DNA from: JBLRWS01 sp047921075
GTDB taxonomy: Bacteria; Bacteroidota; Rhodothermia; Balneolales; Balneolaceae
Assembly: GCA_047921075.1 (NCBI GenBank)
Contig: JBLRWS010000009.1
Coordinates: 1-51,357 of the forward strand
Reading direction: 5' to 3'
Length of the DNA stretch: 51,357 nt
Position 1 is the stretch's first letter, and each line of letters begins with the position of its first letter. Positions 44,834 to 51,357 of this stretch are shown piece after piece. The notes under the pieces were generated by a model, which was given only the letters and a program-made list of their open reading frames with translations, ran no database searches and was not told the DNA's origin. The position numbers were made by a program, and so were the translations under genes.

Positions 44834-46822
44834 CTACGAAGCAGCTGCAAGATCTTGCAATGCCTGAGCAAGGGCCATCATTTTCTGATGGTTGCGTGAA
44901 GCATCGGCGTTTGCTTGTACCTGCTGTGCCAACTGATTCAGAATCGTGGCACGGCGCGTACCATTGGCTCGTTCTGCCTCTGATAAACCGGTGCGTACGG
45001 CGTGGAGGAACGGCATGCCGATCTCCCGGTCACGCTCCAGCTGATCGGCGTATGCCCGTGCAAGATAAAAACTTGGTGGCCACTGTAATTTCGGCTGCCC
45101 CTGTGGATTAAATTGATCCATATGGACCGTTTTGGCGGCCGCAATTTCGTTCTCCGTCAGATATTCGCTCGGTACCAGTTCGAAGACGTCGATGCCGCGG
45201 GCAATTTCGGAATTGATGAGCACCCCGTTGTACCAGTACACCGACCAGCTTCCGGCCGATTCCATACGGTCGGCGCGAACCGGGCCTCGATCGTGAAAGG
45301 CAATTTCAACCGGGTTGGCGGGATCGGTAAAATCAAAAATGTTGATACCACCCTGATACCACGATTGCACCATGATGTCGCGCCCGGGTACCGGAATGAG
45401 TGAGCCGTTGTGGGCCACGCAGTTTTCCAGCTCGGTTTGCACAGCCGGCATCTTAAAGTAACTCTGGAATTCCATCTTTCCGTCGCGAATGGTGTAGATG
45501 GCGTTCGCACCCCATTCGTAAGGATCAATATCACGGCATTTTGGCTGGCCGCCGCCGCCCCATTCGTCCGTAAACAATACGGTTGTTCCGTCGTTGTTAA
45601 AAGTGGCGGAATGCCAGTAGGCGAAGTTGGAGTCGGCAACAGCATCAATTCGTTTCGGGTTCACCGGATCGGTGATATCGAGCAGCAGTCCCCATCCCTC
45701 ACAGGCACCACCGGCAAGCCCAATTTCCGGATAGAGGGTGATGTCGTGGCACTGATTTGGGCCAAGAGCATCCGAACCGCGGCCACGAGCTTGCATCATG
45801 TCATCAATAAAATCAGGAAGACGCTCGCGCAGTGCGGCACTATCGGCAGCGGTTGGCTGGCCGGTGGCTCCTCGTTCCTGCATAATTTGTGCTAAAAACA
45901 TCTGCACCATTCCGCCCGGAATCACTCGTTCCTGACCCATCATGGGTGCGATAAACGCGCCACGCTCACGGGCCTCTTCCAGAGCCTGACGCTCTTCTTC
46001 GGAAGGTCCGCGTGTTGGAGGGGCGTCCATCCCTTCAAAAATACGTGGAGAGCTTACAATAGCAGCATCCTGTGGATTGGCCAACGGTACTTTAATGACT
46101 TCTATTCGGAATAGCGCACTGTCTTCATCTTCATCGGGAAATGCGTCAGTACAGCCGGGGAGTTCGGCATTGGGGCGTACCGGAGCGGAGCCCGATACAT
46201 AGATGTAAATGTTTTCATCATCATTCGGGTCGTCCAGAACAGAGTGCGTGTGCGAACCGCGGCAGGTTTGCACATTGGCGATGTACTCCGGATTCTGAAT
46301 GTCGGAAATATCAAAAATGCGAATTCCGCGCAGGCGGTCGGGGCTCACCGCTTCGCGAACACCTTCCGTTCCGCAGTCGAGGCGTCCGCCCAATCCTTCG
46401 CCCGATACAAAGAGCAGATCTCCATAAACAGACACATCACTTTGCGAGGCGGGGCACAGAAAATCGACGGTCAGTTCGGGGTCGGCCGGATCCGATACAT
46501 CCCAGATCATAAAGCCATTGTAATTTCCCTGTATGGCGTATTGATCCTTGAAAGCCAGATCAGAGTTGGTAGAGCCGATAAAGTCCGGCGCGGGGGGGCG
46601 CGTGGCAATCAGCTCCAGGTTCCAGATCGCTTCTTCGGCATCAAACAGGCCGGCAGCGAGGCCTTCGCGCGGATCGGGAGATGGTGCTTCAAGTTCGTGA
46701 ATCGGTGTTAATGTAAAGCTGGATGGCGGCAATTCTCGTGGCGGTTCGGACGTGGAACAGCTTACCGCTGTCATCAGAACAACCAGAAAAGCTGCAACTG
46801 TAGGCAACCATTGTTTCATCAT
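44834..46822 (-). CDS. LVIVD-repeat lipoprotein, paralogue A
   Basis: A 662-residue exported lipoprotein with a signal and lipobox (AVSC, Cys about residue 22). It shares the propeller repeats of its downstream paralogue (GNYNGFMIWDVSDPADPEL, RGIRIFDISDIQNPEYI, GINIFDFTDPANPVEIAF), the conserved GPNQCHDITLYPE, and the same helical tail ending in QALQDLAAAS. A Met- and Glu-rich insertion near 275-350 (EEERQALEEARERGAF, MVQMFLAQIMQERG) is more divergent. It lies 37 bp downstream of the DUF305 lipoprotein gene and is probably cotranscribed. Either ATG at 46822 or 46819 may be used. Confidence 0.85.
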   Translation of the reverse strand: MMKQWLPTVAAFLVVLMTAVSCSTSEPPRELPPSSFTLTPIHELEAPSPDPREGLAAGLFDAEEAIWNLELIATRPPAPDFIGSTNSDLAFKDQYAIQGNYNGFMIWDVSDPADPELTVDFLCPASQSDVSVYGDLLFVSGEGLGGRLDCGTEGVREAVSPDRLRGIRIFDISDIQNPEYIANVQTCRGSHTHSVLDDPNDDENIYIYVSGSAPVRPNAELPGCTDAFPDEDEDSALFRIEVIKVPLANPQDAAIVSSPRIFEGMDAPPTRGPSEEERQALEEARERGAFIAPMMGQERVIPGGMVQMFLAQIMQERGATGQPTAADSAALRERLPDFIDDMMQARGRGSDALGPNQCHDITLYPEIGLAGGACEGWGLLLDITDPVNPKRIDAVADSNFAYWHSATFNNDGTTVLFTDEWGGGGQPKCRDIDPYEWGANAIYTIRDGKMEFQSYFKMPAVQTELENCVAHNGSLIPVPGRDIMVQSWYQGGINIFDFTDPANPVEIAFHDRGPVRADRMESAGSWSVYWYNGVLINSEIARGIDVFELVPSEYLTENEIAAAKTVHMDQFNPQGQPKLQWPPSFYLARAYADQLERDREIGMPFLHAVRTGLSEAERANGTRRATILNQLAQQVQANADASRNHQKMMALAQALQDLAAAS

Positions 46823-46859
46823 GGGTTGTGTTTCTTGGGTTGATGTGGTCTGTGTGTTA

Positions 46860-47540
46860 TTAAGAATTCATTTGATCGAGCATCAGGTTCATACGATCAA
46901 TTTCGGTCACTTGTTCAGCGTGGATGTCGGCCGCAAGGCGGAAAATCTCCTCGTCTTGAGCCGCGCCGTCGGTATCAAAAAGATCCAGAACCATGGTTAC
47001 GGCTCCCTCATGATGCTCAATCATAAATTGAAGAAAGAGCCGGTCAAATTCTCTGTTTTTAGCTGCGGCAAGTTGCTCAAGTTGATCTTGCGTTAACATA
47101 CCCGGCATGTCGTGATGATGATGCATGCCGTGATGTCCGCCCGGCCCGTGAATCATGAGGTTGAGCCCATCAATGTGTACTTCTGGTACCGGCTCGCCAC
47201 GATCGCGGAGCCACTTTTGCATCAGGCGGATTTCACCTTCCTGTGCGTTGATGATGCGGGCAGCCAGCACCTGAACCGAACGGCTTGCCCCATTGTCCGG
47301 CGCCAGCCGCGACATGATCAATGCCTGTGCGTGGTGGGCGATCATGTCGTTCATAAACGAAACATCGGCCTCACTGAAGTTCATCCGGGAGCTGTCGATA
47401 CGGGCCCAGTAGAGTGCTTCCATGTCAGAAAAGTCGGGCTGAACGACGTCGGGCGAAGTGGCTTGTTCCTGCGTGGAGCAGGCAGCAAATAGGCCCGCAA
47501 GAGCAAGAAATGCGAGAAAAGAATAAAATCGTGAAATCAT
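46860..47540 (-). CDS. DUF305 domain lipoprotein
   Basis: A 226-residue exported lipoprotein (signal with lipobox LFAAC, Cys about residue 21). The DUF305 region carries the family motifs FMNDMIAHHAQAL and FLQFMIEHHEGAV, with a His-rich, Met-containing loop (HGPGGHHGMHHHHDMPGM) between them. DUF305 proteins have a ferritin-like or helical-bundle fold and are often found beside copper or other metal-handling genes; the His/Met-rich loop fits metal binding. It is first of the operon with the LVIVD lipoprotein gene 37 bp downstream. Confidence 0.9.
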   Translation of the reverse strand: MISRFYSFLAFLALAGLFAACSTQEQATSPDVVQPDFSDMEALYWARIDSSRMNFSEADVSFMNDMIAHHAQALIMSRLAPDNGASRSVQVLAARIINAQEGEIRLMQKWLRDRGEPVPEVHIDGLNLMIHGPGGHHGMHHHHDMPGMLTQDQLEQLAAAKNREFDRLFLQFMIEHHEGAVTMVLDLFDTDGAAQDEEIFRLAADIHAEQVTEIDRMNLMLDQMNS

Positions 47541-47713
47541 CGCGTAACTCAGGAATGAACATTAAAGAGATCGAAACATAACAATAGTGTAAAATCTAAG
47601 GGTTTCAAACATGAGATGGTAAAATTTAGTTAAGAACCCCGTGGTTGATTTCACCGTTGTTAACGCGGCCGCAATGCGGAGCGTATCAACCCTGTGAACG
47701 TTCTGGAGAGGGC

Positions 47714-48748
47714 TCAGGCAGGATGACCAATATGCTGCATCACAGCCGGTTTTATGTGGGTGCCAAGCAGTTCGATGGCGCGCAGCATATCACGTTGCGG
47801 CATAGTACCTACACTCAGTTGAATCAGAAACCGATCGTGTCCGAATAGCTCGTGCTGGTAGAGAATTTTTTCAACGATCTGCTCCGGCGCTCCAACCATA
47901 TTGGCACCTTCCAGAGTTGTACCCTCTGTAAACTGCTCTTTGGTGATGGGCGGCCAGCCACGCTCTTTTCCGATGTTGTTCATTACCTGCGAATGTGCGG
48001 GATAAGCCAATTCAAGGGCTTTTTGAGATGTATCGGCAATAAAGCCGTGCATGTTCAGACTCAGGCGCGGCCGGGAATGCCCCGCTTCCTTAGCGCCCCG
48101 TTTGTGCAGATCTGCCAGCGGGGTGAAGCGGGCAGGATATCCGCCAATGATGCCAAGTGCCATGGGCAGGCCGCGAGCTCCGGTGTCGTAAGCCGATTGA
48201 GGCGTTCCACCCACGGCCCGCCAGATCGGGAGCTTATCCTGATGCGGACGCGGATACACTCCCCGCCCCTGAATAGCCGGCCGATGCGTTCCCTGCCAGG
48301 TTACGATCTCTTCCTCGCGCAGCTGGAGCAACAGATCCAGTTTTTCCGAAAATAGTGACTCGTACGACTGCAGATCGTAGCCAAACAGCGGAAACGACTC
48401 GATAAAGGAGCCGCGACCCACCATAATTTCGGCACGCCCGGGCGCAAGTTGATCCAACGTGGCAAACTGCTGAAATACCCGCACCGGATCCTCAGAGCCA
48501 AGAACGGTTACCGAGCTGCTGAGGCGTATCTGACTGGTTTGGGATGCGGCCGCTGCCAGCAACACCGCCGGCGCCGATGAGATGTACTCACTGCGATGGT
48601 GCTCACCAATGGCGTACACATCCAGCCCGCACTCATCCGCGAGGGTAATCTCCTCCATCAGGTGCTTTAGCCGTGTGTGAACAGGCAACCGTTTTCCCGT
48701 CGATGGGTCGGGGGTGTTTTCAACAAAGGTGTAAATGCCAAATTCCAT
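47714..48748 (-). CDS. LLM class flavin-dependent oxidoreductase
   Basis: A 344-residue luciferase-like monooxygenase family protein. The opening MEFGIYTFVENTPDP, the GLDVYAIGEHHRSEY motif, the SSSVTVLGSEDPVRVFQQFATLDQL segment and the GRAEIMVGRGSF motif are characteristic, and the protein has the length of the family. It probably uses FMNH2 or F420-like flavin with an unknown substrate. The ATG at 48748 is chosen over the 26-codon longer frame. It is divergent from the DUF4236 gene. Confidence 0.9.
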   Translation of the reverse strand: MEFGIYTFVENTPDPSTGKRLPVHTRLKHLMEEITLADECGLDVYAIGEHHRSEYISSAPAVLLAAAASQTSQIRLSSSVTVLGSEDPVRVFQQFATLDQLAPGRAEIMVGRGSFIESFPLFGYDLQSYESLFSEKLDLLLQLREEEIVTWQGTHRPAIQGRGVYPRPHQDKLPIWRAVGGTPQSAYDTGARGLPMALGIIGGYPARFTPLADLHKRGAKEAGHSRPRLSLNMHGFIADTSQKALELAYPAHSQVMNNIGKERGWPPITKEQFTEGTTLEGANMVGAPEQIVEKILYQHELFGHDRFLIQLSVGTMPQRDMLRAIELLGTHIKPAVMQHIGHPA

Positions 48749-48870
48749 GTGCCGGTGTTTTTTTAGGGTTATACCTGGCAGGAAGGGTAGGGCAGTAAAT
48801 TTATTTAATATTAAACTACTATTCAATAGTTGCCGCTTTGAAGCGTGCTGCCGGCCTGCTATTTTCAGGC

Positions 48871-50127
48871 ATGGGTTTTTATTTGCGAAAAGCGTTTAAA
48901 ACGGGTCCTGTACGTCTCAACCTTTCCAAAAGCGGGTTTGGTTTATCGGCCGGTATTACCGGTGCGCGGCTCGGTATGGACTCGAGGGGCCGAACCTACG
49001 TTCATGGGGGCAGGCACGGGCTCTACTATCGAAAATACAGCAAGTCGGGCTCCGCTAAAAAAGCTCGCTCCAGTCGGTCTGCACCCGGCGAAACGGTCAA
49101 TCTCTTTCACGATACGGGTGTAACGTACCCTTCGGCGGTGCGCGTGGGTGGTTCAAGCAAGATGCCTGCAGCCCCGAAAGCCACCGCCTGGAAATGGCCG
49201 TTAACCATGGCAGGCATTACGGTTCTGATTTTATTTTTCTGGTTGATTGCGGCACCCGGGTGGTTTGCGGGACTTGCATTCGGCGCGGGTGGTATTGGCT
49301 GCGGCTGGCTGCTGATTCGTCAGCGCTCTATCAAACAGAAGGCTGACAATCTGCTAACCTCTGCACGGCGTTCTGCATCCAATCCCCAAAGTGATGTGAT
49401 CCGGTTTGACGAATCTCTGCTTGGCGAGCTGCCGGCAGACCTCAGGCTCCGAACCGAATGGCTTCTCTGCATGCTCACGCTGGAAGAGGCTATTGGCAAC
49501 GAATCCATCGATTTGCCGCGACAGGTTGAGGAGAACCGTCGTCAGTTACAGCTCACCGAGCACCAAATGGAATCCATTGGGGATGCATTGATTCAAGAGC
49601 TCCTTGCCGATCTGCTGGACGATCACCTGCTGTCGGATGAGGAGGAGCGGGCCGTGCAGCAGGTACTGGATGCTGCGCCACTTTCAGATACCGTTAGAAA
49701 ACGTATCGAGCATGCGGTAGCATCATATGCCGGCCTGCGGGAAGAGATGGAAAAACCACTGGAAGAGATCGAATCGCCGGTGCCGCTGGTTCGCGGAGAA
49801 ACGGCGTTTGGCCGGTTTGGGTCTGCCCGGCTGCTGAACGAGCGGGTAATGAAACGCTTTCAGCGTAACAACGTACAGCACCGCGTGCTGGGATATGAAA
49901 TTGATCTGGAGGGTGAGCTGCTGCTTACCGACCGCCGGATGATACTTACGGGACACGGCTCCAGGGAGTACCGCCTGAACCGGGTACACAACGTGATTGC
50001 CGACCCCGAGGCCGGACTGGTTGAACTGGTTCTTGCCGGACGAAAATCACCGGTTCTTATTACCGTTCCCCAGCCGATGCTTCTCGCAGCACGGCTCGAG
50101 AAAATTACGGAACAGCACGTACAATAA
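48871..50127 (+). CDS. DUF4236 domain protein with membrane helices and C-terminal extension
   Basis: A 418-residue protein. Residues 1-50 form a DUF4236 domain (MGFYLRKAFKTGPVRLNLSKSGFGLS, ARLGMDSRGRTYVHGGRHGLYY). Two hydrophobic helices lie near 110-150, followed by a helical region and a beta-rich C-terminal 100 residues that include RVLGYEIDLEGELLLTDRRMILTG, reminiscent of a PH-like fold. ATG 48871 is preferred to TTG 48838 because the family starts with MGF. The function of DUF4236 is not known; the long tail is unusual for the family. Confidence 0.8.
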   Translation: MGFYLRKAFKTGPVRLNLSKSGFGLSAGITGARLGMDSRGRTYVHGGRHGLYYRKYSKSGSAKKARSSRSAPGETVNLFHDTGVTYPSAVRVGGSSKMPAAPKATAWKWPLTMAGITVLILFFWLIAAPGWFAGLAFGAGGIGCGWLLIRQRSIKQKADNLLTSARRSASNPQSDVIRFDESLLGELPADLRLRTEWLLCMLTLEEAIGNESIDLPRQVEENRRQLQLTEHQMESIGDALIQELLADLLDDHLLSDEEERAVQQVLDAAPLSDTVRKRIEHAVASYAGLREEMEKPLEEIESPVPLVRGETAFGRFGSARLLNERVMKRFQRNNVQHRVLGYEIDLEGELLLTDRRMILTGHGSREYRLNRVHNVIADPEAGLVELVLAGRKSPVLITVPQPMLLAARLEKITEQHVQ

Positions 50128-50172
50128 CAGGTTCACATCACCCGCAATTCTTTAATTTGATATCACTACAAT

Positions 50173-51057
50173 ATGGATCAACAAAACGCCATCGTCTCAC
50201 TAAACGGCCAATTAGTTCCACTCAGTGAGGCGTCTATATCACCACTTGATCGGGGGTTTCTGTTCGGGGATGGAATTTATGAGGTGGTGCGCTATGTGCA
50301 GGGCCGGCCCTTTATGCTGCGGGAACATCTGAACAGATTGCAGGAGGGGCTTCACGGGTTACAAATTCGAGTAGAGAAAAACCTGTTGACGTCTCTTCCC
50401 GATCTGTTTATGTCACTTCTTGAGGTGAACAAATTGACAACCGGAGAGGCGACCGTATATCTGCAGATAACACGGGGCGCAGCATTTCCGCGCTCGCATA
50501 ATCATCCCGATCCGGCAGTGAATCCAACGGTGTTTGTTTACGCCGCTCCATTCACACCTCACACCGCCCTGCAAAAATCGGGCGCTGATGCTATCACGGT
50601 GGCCGATGTACGCTGGCAGCGGTGCAACCTTAAAACCGTGAATCTGTTGCCTAACATCATGGCGCGCCATCGGGCTGCGGAGGAAGGAATATACAGCGCC
50701 GTTATGCAACGCAACGGATTCGTTACGGAAAGCCCCAATGCCAATATCTTTGGAGTGAAAGATGGCCGTGTATTTACCCATCCGCCAACGCACGAAATTC
50801 TTCATGGAATTACCCGAATAGCCATCTGTCGCTTCCTTCGTGAATTGAACATTCCACTGGTTGAGGAACCAATCCGGTCGCGCGATCTGTATGAACTTGA
50901 TGAACTCTTTTTTTCCGGAACCACAACCGACATTCAGCCAATTGTACGTGTGGATCATCGTTCCATTGGCCAGGGCCGCCCCGGCCCAATCACGCAAAAA
51001 GTAACCGAGAAATACAAGGAAGCGCTCTACGCGAAAGAAAGTACGACAGGCCAATAA
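50173..51057 (+). CDS. Class IV aminotransferase (D-amino acid or branched-chain type)
   Basis: A 294-residue PLP enzyme of fold type IV. The N-terminal DRGFLFGDGIYEVVRYVQGRP, the PLP-lysine region (NLKTVNLLPNIMARHRA, K about residue 156), the ESPNANIFGVKDGRVFTHP motif and LFFSGTTTDIQPI are visible. The overall layout, in particular GDGIYEV and the LLPNIMA stretch, resembles D-alanine aminotransferase more than branched-chain enzymes, but substrate preference needs assay. The gene is 45 bp downstream of the DUF4236 gene. Confidence 0.88.
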   Translation: MDQQNAIVSLNGQLVPLSEASISPLDRGFLFGDGIYEVVRYVQGRPFMLREHLNRLQEGLHGLQIRVEKNLLTSLPDLFMSLLEVNKLTTGEATVYLQITRGAAFPRSHNHPDPAVNPTVFVYAAPFTPHTALQKSGADAITVADVRWQRCNLKTVNLLPNIMARHRAAEEGIYSAVMQRNGFVTESPNANIFGVKDGRVFTHPPTHEILHGITRIAICRFLRELNIPLVEEPIRSRDLYELDELFFSGTTTDIQPIVRVDHRSIGQGRPGPITQKVTEKYKEALYAKESTTGQ

Positions 51058-51093
51058 AAAATTAGCAGCTTCCCTGTCAAAGAAAGCTGCTAA
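51056..51093. terminator. Hairpin with T run on the minus strand
   Basis: Perfect 10-bp stem TTAGCAGCTT (51062-51071) and AAGCTGCTAA (51084-51093) with a 12-nt loop. On the minus strand it is followed by a run of T (six A at 51056-51061 on the plus strand), so it would end minus-strand transcripts; on the plus strand the T run is missing. Its use after the aminotransferase gene is uncertain. Confidence 0.55.
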
Positions 51094-51357
51094 ATATCAT
51101 CTACAGACGGCTATTACCCCATTTGCACTATTAACATACCTTCTTGTACCTCGTCCTTCAATAGGGAAATGTTCGTAATTTGATTACGTAGAAATACGTA
51201 GAAGGCTTTCCGGTATTCAAATTGCTGATTTTAAGGATGCGGAAAGCGGAGGGCAAAGTGCCACACGTTGGGCTTGGATTAATCTTCGAATGGAGATCGC
51301 AGGGAGAAGGGACGTTACAAAACCGTAAGCGGTAGATAGAGATGATCGGTGTTTAAG
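51094..51357. other. Window end, no supported gene
   Basis: The last 264 bp hold no open frame with recognisable family similarity. A short plus-strand stretch near 51218-51320 reads without stops for about 30 codons (KDAESGGQ...) and could be the decayed or partial end of a gene, but I cannot assign it. Confidence 0.5.

Noticed and set aside
1..51357. CRISPR arrays, tRNA/rRNA genes, transposases or phage genes
   Set aside because: I looked in the intergenic regions and saw no regular short repeats, no cloverleaf-like segments with CCA-type ends, and no transposase or integrase motifs in the encoded proteins.

Overview
The window looks like a scaffold piece (one run of exactly 100 N at 30580-30679) from a member of the Bacteroidota/Balneolota side of the FCB group. 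My best guess is a Balneolales-type bacterium. The reasons are a PorD/DUF4835 protein, a PorV/PorQ-like barrel, a 1717-residue exported protein with a type IX sorting-type tail, many Bacteroidota-typical families (DUF4835, DUF4350, DUF3127, 6-bladed propeller), mid GC content, and frequent genes without a clear Shine-Dalgarno. This taxonomic call is inference from gene content, not from a marker phylogeny.

Layout. 0-2.1 kb: a minus-strand run of cysteine desulfurase, DUF1499 protein and a small membrane protein. 2.3-5.3 kb: phosphoglycerate kinase, followed by an AT-richer 1.7 kb insert bounded by two copies of the last 165 bp of pgk. The insert holds a 6-bladed-propeller lipoprotein/anchored protein and two broken small genes. 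5.3-12.5 kb: an RDD protein divergent from a tightly overlapped operon, SpoIIM family - membrane protein - DUF4129 - DUF4350 - MoxR ATPase - DUF58. 12.5-21.6 kb: envelope/type IX secretion block (HhH-domain outer-membrane barrel, PorV/PorQ-like barrel, PorD, giant adhesin-like exported protein). 21.7-24.9 kb: complete dTDP-L-rhamnose operon rmlA-D-C-B. 24.9-26.1 kb: Dph6-like ATP-binding protein and EVE protein. 26.3-31.4 kb: two CPA2 antiporters with UspA tails (the second interrupted by the assembly gap) and a DoxX protein. 31.5-35.0 kb: photolyase remnant, DUF885 lipoprotein peptidase, Cys/Met-metabolism PLP enzyme, DUF3127 protein. 35.0-37.2 kb: SLC12-type transporter. 38.0-42.6 kb: a large lipoprotein, a beta-barrel partner, and a 5'-truncated DUF3095 gene. 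42.6-47.5 kb: two tandem LVIVD-repeat lipoproteins downstream of a DUF305 lipoprotein. 47.7-51.1 kb: LLM flavin oxidoreductase, DUF4236 protein, class IV aminotransferase. The last 300 bp hold no gene I can support.

How it fits together. Much of the window is envelope biology: secretion and sorting, LPS/surface sugar supply, outer-membrane barrels and lipoproteins, and ion homeostasis. The most unusual structures are the pgk-flanked insert, the operon junction where DUF58 seems to start at ATA, the DUF305-LVIVD-LVIVD lipoprotein operon with conversion-like identity tracts, and several gene remnants (photolyase, DUF3095, the insert's small genes). I saw no CRISPR array, rRNA, tRNA, transposase or integrase.
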